64,000 bases of DNA from Actinomycetes bacterium (GTDB taxonomy: Bacteria > Actinomycetota > Actinomycetes > Streptosporangiales > Streptosporangiaceae). Within the stretch, counting starts at the first letter, position 1, and the number at the start of each line of letters is the position of its first letter. The notes under the pieces were generated by a model that worked only from the letters and a program-made list of their open reading frames with translations, was not told where the DNA came from and did no database searches. Shown in pieces: positions 34,980 through 43,849 of the stretch. Where the stretch lies: NCBI GenBank assembly GCA_021793235.1, contig JAJYTD010000005.1, positions 1-64,000 of the forward strand, written 5' to 3'. The position numbers and the translations under genes were made by a program.

Positions 34980-35618
34980 TCAGTTCTGGTCGGCCGCCTC
35001 TGCCGCCACCGCGTCCAGCAGCCAGCGGACCAGGTGGTCGGCGTAGGAGGCCCGGACCAGGATCCGGTAGGCCGGGCCGTCCGCGGCCTCTCCCGCCCGG
35101 TGGATGCCGACAGCGGCCCCGGCGAGCACGGTCTGGGCGTAGTCTCCCGGGCTGAAGACCCGGGGGTGCAGGTCGAGGACACACCCCCGGGCGAGCACGG
35201 CACCGGCCCGCGGGCCGCGCAGCTCCAGTACGGTCCGCTGCGCGGAGACGTCGACGACACTGCCGCACAACGCACCGTACTCACCGCCGAGGGCCGCGGT
35301 CAGTCCGGCGGTGAGGCCGTGCCCGGTGGCGGCCGCGTCCACGACCAGGTACCAGCCCGGCCCGCACCACAGCGTGTACGGGTGGCCGTCGCCGCTCGCG
35401 CGCCCGGGGCCGGGCAGTGCGCAGCCGAGGAATTCCGCGGCCATCCGCGAGGCGGCCTGTGCCTCCTCCGCGTCCACGCGCAGCTCCACCTGCGCCAGGA
35501 GCGGCAGTTCGCGCAGTGCCGCGCAGTCCGCCGAACCGGCCGCTGCGCACTGGTCGGCGAGGTGGGCGACCGGGCTGCGCGGTAGCGGGATCGCGCCCGT
35601 GCGCATCTCATCCGTCAC
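34980..35618 (-). CDS. soxG: Sarcosine oxidase gamma subunit
   Basis: A 212-aa SoxG-like protein. PLPRSPVAHLADQC opens the domain. ELPLLAQVELRV, LPGPGRASG, LWCGPGWYLVVD and VDVSAQRTVLELRGPRAGAVLARGCVLDLHPRVFSPG are typical of heterotetrameric sarcosine oxidase gamma chains, which resemble the GcvT fold. It overlaps the preceding gene by 11 bp. It completes the SoxB-(D)A-G set. Confidence 0.85.
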   Translation of the reverse strand: MTDEMRTGAIPLPRSPVAHLADQCAAAGSADCAALRELPLLAQVELRVDAEEAQAASRMAAEFLGCALPGPGRASGDGHPYTLWCGPGWYLVVDAAATGHGLTAGLTAALGGEYGALCGSVVDVSAQRTVLELRGPRAGAVLARGCVLDLHPRVFSPGDYAQTVLAGAAVGIHRAGEAADGPAYRILVRASYADHLVRWLLDAVAAEAADQN

Positions 35619-38600
35619 GGCGGGCCCCCTCCTTGTCGTAGAACACCGGGTCCGTCACGAGCACCGGAACGGCCTGATCGAGATGGACCGCATACAGCCG
35701 CTCGCCGTGTCGGCCGCGCCCGCCGCGCAGCAGGGCGAGGGCGAAGGAGCGCCCCAGCGCCGCGCTTTCATAGGAGGAGGTGACACGGCCCAGCATCGGT
35801 ACGGGCGCCCGGGAGCGCACCGCTGACGGGCCATCGCCGTCAGGGCGGTGGACGGCCGGCGGGTCGGCCACGATCTGCGCGCCTTCGGCGAGTACGTGGC
35901 CGGTGTCCTCGGGCAGCAGCCCCACCAGCTGCTCCCGGTCCTGGCGCGCGGTATCGGCGCGCCGCAGCGACCGCTTGCCGACGAAGTCCGTGCGCGCGGA
36001 GAACGCCCATTCCAGGCCGACGTCGGCCGGGGTGACACTGCCGTCGGTCTCGTGGCCGACCACGATGAAGCCCTTCTCCGCACGCAGGACGTGCATGGCC
36101 TCGGTGCCGTAGGGGGTGATGCCGAAGGGGCGTCCGGCCTCCAGGACCGCCGTCCACACGTCCGGGCCGTACCAGGCGGGAACATTGATCTCGAAGGTGA
36201 GTTCGCCGGTGAAGCTCACCCTGAGGACGCGCGCCGGCGCTCCGGCCACGGTCGCCTCGCGCGCGGACATGAACGTGAACCCCTCCGCCGACACGTCCAG
36301 CCCAGGGGCGATCCGCTCCATGATGGCGCGGGAACGGGGGCCGACCACGCTGACGGTCGCCCAGTGGTCGGTGACATCGGTGATGTGCACGCACAGGTCC
36401 GGCCACTCCGTCTGCGCCCACTCCTCCAACCAGGCCCGCACCGTTTCGGCATTGCCCGTTGTGGTGGTGACCAGGTACCGGTCGTCGGACAGCCGCACTC
36501 CCACGCCATCGTCGAGGACCATGCCCTCCGCGGTGCACATGACCCCGTAGCGGCATCGGCCGGGTCTGAGGGTGGAGAAGGTCCCGGTGTAGACGCGGTC
36601 CAGGAACGCCCCCGCGTCGCGGCCCGCCACGATCAGTTTGCCGAGCGTGGAAGCGTCCAGCACACCGGCGCTCTCCCGGGCGGCGCGGCACTCGCGCAGC
36701 ACGGCCGCGCGCATGTCCTCGCCGTCGCCGGGGTAGTAGCGGGGCCGTTTCCACTGCCCGACGTCCTCGAACACCGCGCCGTTGGCCGTGTGCCACTCGT
36801 GCATGGGGGTGCGCCGCACCGGATCGAACAGGGAGCCGCGCTCCCGCCCGGCCAGGGCGCTGAACGGGATCGGGGTGCAGGGCGGGCGCGCGGTGGTCGT
36901 GCCGACCTCGTCCATGCCGCGGCCGAGCAGCCCGGCCGTGATTCCGGTGGCCAGTGTTGCGCAGGTACGGCCCTGGTCGGGCCCGGTGCCGATCGTGGTG
37001 TAGCGCTTGATGTGCTCGATGGAGGCCATCCCGGTGTCAAGGGCCGCGCGGATGTCGGCGAGGGTGGCGTCGCGCTGCGGGTCGACGAAGGCCGCCGCTG
37101 TATCGGTGGCGGGGCCGGTGACCGTCCACAGCACCATGGGCGGGGCCGGGTCGTGGAGCCCTCCGCCCGCCGGTGCTCCGTCCCGGTCTGCTGCCGTCCG
37201 CTCAGCGGCACCGCGGGCCTCGTGGCGGGCACCGTCCCCGGTCCCCAGCGCCTCTGCCGCCGCCGCGCGGCCCGCCCGAAGGCCCTCGGTCCGGGCGGCC
37301 TGCGGGTCGCGGGTGCCGGCCGCGGCTCCGACGCACCGGGTGCCCTCGGGCAGCGCGGCGGGCAGGAACGCGGCGTGCTCCGGCGACCACCGCTGCCGCG
37401 CCCCGGCGTGCAGGGCCAGGTCCATTGCCGGGTCGTGCCCACCGGAGACGGCGAGCAGGTCGCATTCGAAGACGCGCTCCGGCCCGGTGGTGCGCCCCCA
37501 CTTGTCGATCGGGGCGGCGGCGACCCCGCTCAACCGCCCGTCCGCCCCGGCTGCGGTGCGGACGATGCCGTATCCACAGAGCACGTCGATGCCGCGTTCG
37601 CGCAGCGCGGCCGCGGGGGCCGTTCCTGCCGTGGGGCGGGCGTCGACCGCAGCCGCGATCGTGACCCCGGCATCGTGCAGGTCCACGGCCGACCACAGCG
37701 CCTCGTCGCCGCAGCCGAACACCGCGGCGCGCCGCCCCGGAAGGACACCGTGGCGCCAGGTGTAGCGCACGGCCGCGCCGGCGGACATGACGCCGGGCCG
37801 GTCGTTTCCCTCGAACGCGATCGGCCGCTCGACCGCGCCCGTCGCCACGATGACGCCGCGGGCCCGGATGTGCCAGAGGCGGTGCGCGGCGGCGCCGCGG
37901 CGTCCGGCGGCGGGGCGGCGCTCCAGGGCGATGAGTTCACCGTGGTCGTAGTGCCCGGTGACGGTGGTGCGCATCAGGACGCGCACGTCCGGTGTTCCGG
38001 CGAGCGCCGCGGCGGTGTCGGACGCCCATTGCCCCGCGGGCCGGCCGTCGATCCGGCGCCGCGCGCCGGGAAGGCGGCCGCCCGGGCCGGGCCGGTCGTC
38101 GGCGAGGATGACGCGCGCCCCGGCTTCTGCCGCGGCCTGTGCCGCCGCGAGTCCGGCGGGCCCGGCTCCGGCGACGAGCACGTCGCAGTGCGCCCACATC
38201 GTGTCGCCGGTGGGCGCCTCGCGCGCCTCGGGAAGCGCCGCGAACCCGGCGAGGCCCGCGGCGCGCAGGCCGTCGTGCACCTCCACGCGTGTGGCCTGCA
38301 CCATGGCCTCGCCGGGGGGCGAGTCCACCCGCACGTACGCGCAGGGCTCCTCCGCGCCGTCGCTGAAGACCCCGCGGGGCCGCCCCGTGTAGGTGCCGGC
38401 CGCGATCGTGTGCACACCGTTGGCGAGCAGTGCCGCGGACAGCGGTTCGCCCTCGTAGGCGGGAAGTTCTCGGCCGTCGAAGAGGATCGTGACCCGTCTG
38501 CCCCGCGCGGCGCCGTGCCGTCGGCCCGCTTCCTCGGCGCTTTCGTCGGGTCCCGTGCCCAGGGCCCCGTTGTCGTCGGGGCGGGCGGGGTCCGGCTCGG

Positions 38601-39027
38601 GGGGGACGACCCCTCGTTCAATTCCACCCGCTCCGGCATCCGCGCGGCCATTGCGCCCGTCCGCCTGTGGAGGGCCGGTCCGGGATGCGGTAGCGGCGTC
38701 CTGGGGCGGTGCTGGATCTGCGAAGGGCCCGGCCTCTGCGGAGGCGCCGTTTCCCTCTTCTGCGGTGAGGCCGCCGGGCGGGGCCGATGCCGTGATGCGG
38801 TTGTCGACCGTGTTCCGCCGGACGTCGCACCAGCGCCGGCAACCGAAGGTATGGAACCAGCGCTCGGCGAAGGGGCCTTCGGGGTTGTCCCGGACGAACA
38901 GGTACCGGGCCCAGTCGGTGTCCGCCAGCGCCCACGGGTCCTCCGGGTGGGCGATCCCGGCCTGGCCACCGTAGCGGAACTCGGCTTCGTCGCGGGGTCC
39001 GCACCACGGGCAGGGGATGAGCAGCAC
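35608..39027 (-). CDS. soxA: Fused sarcosine oxidase delta-alpha subunit (SoxD-SoxA)
   Basis: A 1139-aa fusion. Residues 1-80 are a complete SoxD: zinc ligands Cys6 and Cys9 (CPWCG), His59 and Cys63 (FHTFGC). An Ala/Pro/Gly-rich linker of ~95 residues follows. From ~175 on it is SoxA, with a ferredoxin-like strand region (VTILFDGRELPAYEGEPLSAALLANG), a dinucleotide fold (VAGAGPAGLAAA, ~286-297), TFSTLRPG, and a C-terminal THF-binding GcvT-like domain (~750-1139, with GVLDASTLGKLIVAGRDA). Subunits are normally encoded separately in the order B-D-A-G; here D and A are one chain in the expected gene order. The product should oxidise sarcosine to glycine with methylene-THF and H2O2. Confidence 0.9.
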   Translation of the reverse strand: MLLIPCPWCGPRDEAEFRYGGQAGIAHPEDPWALADTDWARYLFVRDNPEGPFAERWFHTFGCRRWCDVRRNTVDNRITASAPPGGLTAEEGNGASAEAGPFADPAPPQDAATASRTGPPQADGRNGRADAGAGGIERGVVPPEPDPARPDDNGALGTGPDESAEEAGRRHGAARGRRVTILFDGRELPAYEGEPLSAALLANGVHTIAAGTYTGRPRGVFSDGAEEPCAYVRVDSPPGEAMVQATRVEVHDGLRAAGLAGFAALPEAREAPTGDTMWAHCDVLVAGAGPAGLAAAQAAAEAGARVILADDRPGPGGRLPGARRRIDGRPAGQWASDTAAALAGTPDVRVLMRTTVTGHYDHGELIALERRPAAGRRGAAAHRLWHIRARGVIVATGAVERPIAFEGNDRPGVMSAGAAVRYTWRHGVLPGRRAAVFGCGDEALWSAVDLHDAGVTIAAAVDARPTAGTAPAAALRERGIDVLCGYGIVRTAAGADGRLSGVAAAPIDKWGRTTGPERVFECDLLAVSGGHDPAMDLALHAGARQRWSPEHAAFLPAALPEGTRCVGAAAGTRDPQAARTEGLRAGRAAAAEALGTGDGARHEARGAAERTAADRDGAPAGGGLHDPAPPMVLWTVTGPATDTAAAFVDPQRDATLADIRAALDTGMASIEHIKRYTTIGTGPDQGRTCATLATGITAGLLGRGMDEVGTTTARPPCTPIPFSALAGRERGSLFDPVRRTPMHEWHTANGAVFEDVGQWKRPRYYPGDGEDMRAAVLRECRAARESAGVLDASTLGKLIVAGRDAGAFLDRVYTGTFSTLRPGRCRYGVMCTAEGMVLDDGVGVRLSDDRYLVTTTTGNAETVRAWLEEWAQTEWPDLCVHITDVTDHWATVSVVGPRSRAIMERIAPGLDVSAEGFTFMSAREATVAGAPARVLRVSFTGELTFEINVPAWYGPDVWTAVLEAGRPFGITPYGTEAMHVLRAEKGFIVVGHETDGSVTPADVGLEWAFSARTDFVGKRSLRRADTARQDREQLVGLLPEDTGHVLAEGAQIVADPPAVHRPDGDGPSAVRSRAPVPMLGRVTSSYESAALGRSFALALLRGGRGRHGERLYAVHLDQAVPVLVTDPVFYDKEGARRDG

Positions 39028-39047
39028 GGTTCACGTCCTCCCTGGAA

Positions 39048-40247
39048 TCAGTGCGCGACCGCCGCCGCGCCGTGCTCGTCGACCAGCGCCCCGCTGGTGA
39101 AGCGGTCGAGCCCGAACGGCGCCGCCAGCGGGTGCGGCCGGTCGTGGGCGATGGTGTGGGCGAAGACGTGGCCGGCGCCGGGTGTGGCCTTGAACCCTCC
39201 GGTCCCCCAGCCGCAGTTGATGTAGAGCCCGGGAAACGGGGTGAGTCCGATGATCGGTGAGGCGTCGGGAGTGACGTCGACGATCCCGCCCCAGCTCCGC
39301 AGCAGGTGGGCGTGGGCGAAGATCGGGAACAGGGCGACGCCCGCGGCGATCTGGTGCTCGATCGTACGGAAGGATCCGCGCCGCCCGTACCCGTTGTAGG
39401 CGTCGATCCCGGCGCCCATGACGAGTTCGCCCTTGTCCGCCTGGCTCACGTACACGTGCACGGTGTTGGACATGACGACGGTGTCGATCACCGGTTCCAA
39501 GAGTTCGGTCACCAGTGCCTGCAAGGGGTGGCTCTGCAGCGGGAGGCGCAGGCCGAGGGTGTCGGCGAGCACCGAGGTGTGGCCCGCGGCGCACAGCGCG
39601 ACCCGCCCCGCTGCGATGGGGCCGCGTGTGGTGTGCACGCCGACGACGGTGTCGCCGCGCATGTGGAAGCCGGTGACCTCGCAGTTCTCCACGAGGTGCA
39701 CGCCGAGCCGGTCGGCGGCCGACGCGAAGCCCCACGCCACCCTGTTGTGCTCGGCGATCCCGGCCCGCGGTTGGTAGGTGGCGCCCATGACCGGGTAGCG
39801 CAGGCCGGGCCCGGTGTCGAGGATCGGGACGAGCTTGCCGACCTCCTCGGGGCCGAGCCACTCGGCGTCGATGCCGTTGAGCCGGTCGGCGTTGACCCGG
39901 CGCACGGATTCGCGTACGTCGTGGGTGGTGTGGGCGAGGTTGAGCACCCCTCGCTGGCTGAACCGCAGGTCGCGTTCGAGTTCGTCCTCCAGCCCCTCCC
40001 ACAGCCGCAGGGCGTGCTCGTAGATGCCCGCGCTGGCGTCCCACAGGTAGTTGGAGCGGATGATGGCGGTGTTGCGCGCCATGTTCCCGCCGGCCAACCA
40101 GCCGCGCTCCAGGACCGCGACGTCGGTGATGCCGTGCTCGCGGGCGAGGTAGTAGGCGGTGGCCAGCCCGTGTCCGCCGGAGCCGACGATGACGGTGTCG
40201 TAGTGGCTCCGCGGCTCCCGAGAGCGCCATCCCTGGGCGGCGGTCAT
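39048..40247 (-). CDS. soxB: Sarcosine oxidase beta subunit
   Basis: A 399-aa DAO-family flavoprotein. The FAD Rossmann motif is [17 protein letters not shown] (19-35). [24 protein letters not shown] (48-70) and [15 protein letters not shown] follow; His167 there is a candidate for the covalent FMN link known in SoxB. The C-terminus [18 protein letters not shown] is the usual flavin-site ending. It overlaps the upstream dimethylglycine oxidase gene by 4 bp (ATGA) and is 20 bp before the soxD-soxA fusion. Confidence 0.92.
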   Translation of the reverse strand: MTAAQGWRSREPRSHYDTVIVGSGGHGLATAYYLAREHGITDVAVLERGWLAGGNMARNTAIIRSNYLWDASAGIYEHALRLWEGLEDELERDLRFSQRGVLNLAHTTHDVRESVRRVNADRLNGIDAEWLGPEEVGKLVPILDTGPGLRYPVMGATYQPRAGIAEHNRVAWGFASAADRLGVHLVENCEVTGFHMRGDTVVGVHTTRGPIAAGRVALCAAGHTSVLADTLGLRLPLQSHPLQALVTELLEPVIDTVVMSNTVHVYVSQADKGELVMGAGIDAYNGYGRRGSFRTIEHQIAAGVALFPIFAHAHLLRSWGGIVDVTPDASPIIGLTPFPGLYINCGWGTGGFKATPGAGHVFAHTIAHDRPHPLAAPFGLDRFTSGALVDEHGAAAVAH

Positions 40248-42718
40248 GTGCGCACCCTCTTCATCTCCGGGTCGTACAGGGGGTCGGTGGCGGCGGTGGC
40301 GGGGACGCGGCGGCCGAAGTAGCCGATCTCCAGCGCGGTACCCGGGTCGCCGAGGTCGGCGGGCAGCCAGGCGTAAGCGATCCCGGTGCCGATCGTGTAG
40401 CCGTATCCGGCGCTGGTGACATAGCCCGCGGCGGAGGCGGAGCCGGGGGCGTACACGGGTTCGCCGCCCATGACCGTCCCGTCGGGGTCGGCGACGGTCA
40501 GGCAGGTGAGCCGGTGCCGCACCGTGTCGGGGTCGTGGGCTTCGAGCGCGCCGCGCCCGATGAAGTCGTCCTTGTCGAACCGGACCGCGAAATCGAGTCC
40601 GGCTTCGTAGGGGCCGTGCTCATCGGTCATGTCCGTGCCGAACGCCCGGTAGCCCTTCTCCAGCCGGAGGCTGTTGAACGCGCCCCGCCCGGCCGCGATC
40701 GCGCCCAGGGGGCGCCCGGCCTGCCAGAGCGTGTCCCACAAGCACAATCCCAGGTCGGGGGTGGTGTAGAGCTCCCAGCCGAGTTCGCCGACGTAGGAGA
40801 CCCGCAGGGCCAGTACTGGAACGTCGCCGACGTGCATGCGGGCGCAGCGGAAGTAGCGCAGCCCGTCGTTGGTCAGGTCGTGGTCGGCCAGCGGCTGCAC
40901 GAGGTCTCTGGCGAGCGGCCCCCACACCCCGATGCAGGTGGTCTGCGGTGTGATGTCGCGGACCTGGACCGTTGCGTCGGCCGGCAGGTGGCGGCGGAGC
41001 CAGTCGAGGTCGAGAGGGCTGTTCACGCCGACCTGGAAGTAGTCGTCGTGTACTCGGGCGACGGTGATGTCGCCGCGCAGCCGGCCGCGTTCGTCGAGCA
41101 TCAGGCAGTAGCTCACGGCTCCGGGCGGCCGGTGGGCGCGGCCGGTGGTCATGCGGTCCAAGAACGCCGCGGCGCCGGGGCCGGTCACCTCCAGCCGCAT
41201 CAGCGACGACATGTCGTACAGCGCGACGCATTCCCGGGTGATCTGGGCCTCGGCTCCGATGGTCGTCGACCAGTACCGTGCGGCCCAGGGGCCCGGCGCG
41301 GGGATGTCGCGTCCTTCGGCCAGCCCGGCGTTGGTCTCGTACCAGTGCGGCCGCTCCCAGCCGGACGCCTCCAAGTGGAAGGCGCCCAGTTCCTGCTGGC
41401 GCTGGTAGAAGGGGGCGACGCGCAGCGGCCGGGGTTTCTCCATCGGCTGCAGCGGGTGCAGTGCGTCGTAGACCTCGACGAAGTTCTGGCAGTCGCGCTC
41501 CAGCAGGTAGCCGGGTGCGAGCTGGTGCGGGTGGAACCGGTTGATGTCGCACCCGGTCAGATCGAACGTCGATGCCCCGTCCACGATCCATTCGGCAACG
41601 GCCCGCGCCACCCCGGCCGAGTGCGTGATCCACACGGCCTCGGCCGCCCAGAAGCCCTCCACCTGGTCGGACTCTCCCAGCAGCGGCATGTTGTCCGGGG
41701 TGAAGGAGAACAGTCCGTTGAAGCCCTCCGCGATGTCGGCCGCTCCCAGGCCCGGGAGCAGGCGGATGCTGTCCTCCCATGCCGGTGCGAAATCGTCCGG
41801 GGTGAAGGGCAGCATCGACGGCATCGGCCGGTCGGTCGTGCTGTCGGGGGTGCCGATGTCGGCGGCGTCGATCGGCATGGGGCGGTGGCCGTAGTAGCCC
41901 ACACCAATGCGGTCGCCGCGTTCGCGGTAGTAGAGGTCGCGCTCCTGGTAGCGCAGGATCGGGTGGCGTACCAGTGCGTCCGCCCCGGCAAGAGCGGGGA
42001 CGGGTCCGGTCCAGGCGAACTGGTGCGCGAGCGGGGTGAGCGGGAGCGTCATCCCGACCATCGCGGCGATGCGCGGCCCCCACATCCCGGCGCAGGAGAC
42101 CACGATGTCGGCGCCGATCCGTCCCTGGTCGGTGACGATCCCGGTGACGCGGCCGCCGCGGGTTTCGATGTCGAGCACCTCGTGCCGCGGCAGAAAGCGC
42201 GCGCCGCGCCTGATGGCCGCTTCGGCCTGGGCACGGGCCGCGCGCAGGGCGTCGGCCAGTCCGTCGGTGGGGGTGTGCAGCCCGCCGAGGATTCGGTCTG
42301 CCTCGACAAGAGGGTGCGCCGCGGCGCACTCCTGCGGTCCGATCACGTGGGCGGGGATGCCCCATGAGTGCGCCCAGCCGCACCTACGGTGCAGCTCGTC
42401 GAGGTGTTCGGGGGTGGCGGCGAGTTCCAGGCCGCCCACTGGGGAGAAACAGAACCGGCCGCCCGACCGCAGTTCGTTGTATTTGCGCACGGTGTAGCGG
42501 GCGAAGTCGGACATGACCTTGGTGGCGTTGGTCTGGAATACGAGTCCGGGCGCGTGGGAGGTCGAACCTCCGGTGCGGTACAGGTCCCCTTGGTCGACCA
42601 CGGTGACGTCGGTGTACCCGCGCGCTGTGAGCTCGTCGGCCAGCGCGCAGCCGACGATGCCGGCACCGATCAGCACGATTTCGGGGACGGTCACAGGAGC
42701 GGAACGGGGAGCAGCCAT
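40244..42718 (-). CDS. dmgO: Dimethylglycine oxidase (FAD + THF domains)
   Basis: An 824-aa two-domain enzyme closely resembling Arthrobacter dimethylglycine oxidase. The N-terminal DAO domain has [17 protein letters not shown] (14-30), [15 protein letters not shown] (50-64) and [18 protein letters not shown]. The C-terminal GcvT-like domain carries [33 protein letters not shown] and the ending [12 protein letters not shown]. It demethylates dimethylglycine to sarcosine, trapping the methylene group on THF. First gene of the minus-strand operon dmgO-soxB-soxDA-soxG, whose promoter lies next to palindromes shared with purU. Confidence 0.92.
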   Translation of the reverse strand: MAAPRSAPVTVPEIVLIGAGIVGCALADELTARGYTDVTVVDQGDLYRTGGSTSHAPGLVFQTNATKVMSDFARYTVRKYNELRSGGRFCFSPVGGLELAATPEHLDELHRRCGWAHSWGIPAHVIGPQECAAAHPLVEADRILGGLHTPTDGLADALRAARAQAEAAIRRGARFLPRHEVLDIETRGGRVTGIVTDQGRIGADIVVSCAGMWGPRIAAMVGMTLPLTPLAHQFAWTGPVPALAGADALVRHPILRYQERDLYYRERGDRIGVGYYGHRPMPIDAADIGTPDSTTDRPMPSMLPFTPDDFAPAWEDSIRLLPGLGAADIAEGFNGLFSFTPDNMPLLGESDQVEGFWAAEAVWITHSAGVARAVAEWIVDGASTFDLTGCDINRFHPHQLAPGYLLERDCQNFVEVYDALHPLQPMEKPRPLRVAPFYQRQQELGAFHLEASGWERPHWYETNAGLAEGRDIPAPGPWAARYWSTTIGAEAQITRECVALYDMSSLMRLEVTGPGAAAFLDRMTTGRAHRPPGAVSYCLMLDERGRLRGDITVARVHDDYFQVGVNSPLDLDWLRRHLPADATVQVRDITPQTTCIGVWGPLARDLVQPLADHDLTNDGLRYFRCARMHVGDVPVLALRVSYVGELGWELYTTPDLGLCLWDTLWQAGRPLGAIAAGRGAFNSLRLEKGYRAFGTDMTDEHGPYEAGLDFAVRFDKDDFIGRGALEAHDPDTVRHRLTCLTVADPDGTVMGGEPVYAPGSASAAGYVTSAGYGYTIGTGIAYAWLPADLGDPGTALEIGYFGRRVPATAATDPLYDPEMKRVRT

Positions 42719-42742
42719 GGCACTCCTAGCTTCGCCGTCGAT

Positions 42743-42778
42743 GTTTCTGCAAGCGCAACAAACCGCGAGTTACGCAAC
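42743..42778. promoter_or_regulatory. Two GCAAC half-sites in the dmgO leader
   Basis: GCGCAAC (42753-42759) and TTACGCAAC (42770-42778) are imperfect copies of the GTTGC-N7-GCAAC palindrome found at purU and the demethylase/MTHFR promoters. They sit 35-60 bp upstream of the dmgO start, so they would overlap or follow its promoter. Confidence 0.5.
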
Positions 42779-42891
42779 AGGATCCGTCGCATGGGAGGCG
42801 GCGTCAAGGAGCCGCGCGGATCTGATTCAGACGGGTCCGGCATCTTGACGAACCATCAATCTTCGCCGCACTGTTTCACATAGAAGGACTT

Positions 42892-42908
42892 GTTGCCCAT
42901 AGCGCAAC
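42892..42908. promoter_or_regulatory. Palindrome GTTGCCCATAGCGCAAC upstream of purU
   Basis: Perfect GTTGC/GCAAC arms with a 7-bp spacer, 14 bp before the purU start codon and overlapping its leader. Same pattern as at 45226-45242 and 45317-45333. A TTGACG at 42845-42850 is a possible -35, without a convincing -10. Confidence 0.65.
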
Positions 42909-42922
42909 TACCAGGAGGCGAC

Positions 42923-43804
42923 ATGGCCGACACCAGCACCGCACCGAATCCCGGACGTGACTACATCCTCACGCTCGACTGCCCGGACCGGCCCGGCACC
43001 GTGCACGCGGTGACGGAGTTCCTGCTCCTCCACCGCGTGCACATCGTGCACAGCCAGCAGTTCAACGACCGTGAGCGCGGGCGCTTCTTCATGCGGCTGC
43101 ACATGGAAGCGCTGGATCCCGCCTACGGACTGGGCGAGCTGACCCAGGCCTTCGGGCCGCTCGCCGAGGCCTACGCGATGTCCTGGCACCTGTTGGACGC
43201 CGCGACCCGCACCCGCACCCTGATCCTGACGTCCCGGTACGAGCACTGCCTCAACGACCTGCTGTTCCGCCGCCGACTGAGCATGATGCCCATCGACGTC
43301 CCGCTGGTCGTCGCCAACCATCCGGACACCGCCGAACTGGTCGCCTCCTACGGGGTGGAGTTCCGCCATATTCCGGTGACGCCGGAGACCAAAGCCGACG
43401 CCGAGGCCGAACTGCTGAAGCTGATCGAGGACTTCCAGATCGACCTGGTGGTACTCGCCCGCTACATGCAGATCCTCTCGCCCGAATTGTGCAAGCGCCT
43501 GGAAGGCCGGGCGATCAACATCCACCACTCGTTCCTGCCCGGCTTCAAGGGCGCGAGCCCGTACCGGCAGGCGCACACGCGCGGTGTCAAACTCATCGGC
43601 GCGACCGCCCACTATGTGACCCCGGATCTGGACGAGGGGCCCATCATCGAACAGGACGTGGTGCGGGTCGACCATTCCATGGACCCCGCGCGCTTGGCTG
43701 CCATCGGCCGGGACGTGGAGGCCCAGGTGCTGGCCCGCGCGGTGCGCTGGCACAGCGAGCACCGGATCCTGCTCAACGACGGCCGCACGGTGGTGTTCAC
43801 CTGA
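42923..43804 (+). CDS. purU: Formyltetrahydrofolate deformylase
   Basis: A 293-aa PurU. The N-terminal ACT domain (ILTLDCPDRPGTVHAVTEFLL) is followed by a formyltransferase-fold domain. Its catalytic set is INIHHSFLPGFKGASPY (Asn/His near 199-202) and DLDEGPIIEQDV (Asp near 237). It hydrolyses 10-formyl-THF to formate and THF. AGGAGG precedes the ATG; an in-frame ATG 33 bp upstream lacks this. Next to THF-dependent demethylases its role is probably to recycle THF when C1 units are in excess. Confidence 0.92.
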   Translation: MADTSTAPNPGRDYILTLDCPDRPGTVHAVTEFLLLHRVHIVHSQQFNDRERGRFFMRLHMEALDPAYGLGELTQAFGPLAEAYAMSWHLLDAATRTRTLILTSRYEHCLNDLLFRRRLSMMPIDVPLVVANHPDTAELVASYGVEFRHIPVTPETKADAEAELLKLIEDFQIDLVVLARYMQILSPELCKRLEGRAINIHHSFLPGFKGASPYRQAHTRGVKLIGATAHYVTPDLDEGPIIEQDVVRVDHSMDPARLAAIGRDVEAQVLARAVRWHSEHRILLNDGRTVVFT

Positions 43805-43811
43805 ACGCGAA

Positions 43812-43844
43812 AAGGCGGAGGCGGCCGATTGCCGCCTCCGCCTT
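43812..43844. terminator. Strong bidirectional terminator hairpin
   Basis: AAGGCGGAGGCGGC pairs perfectly with its complement (14-bp stem, 5-nt loop) in the 45 bp between the convergent purU and demethylase genes. A-rich and T-rich flanks favour termination in both directions. Confidence 0.85.
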
Positions 43845-43849
43845 CGGCC

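Noticed and set aside
35848-39225. Very long plus-strand open frame opposite the sox genes
   Set aside because: It is antisense to the fused SoxD-SoxA gene, has Gly/Arg/Ala-dominated composition and no family motifs. Long antisense frames are expected in DNA with this GC3 bias.
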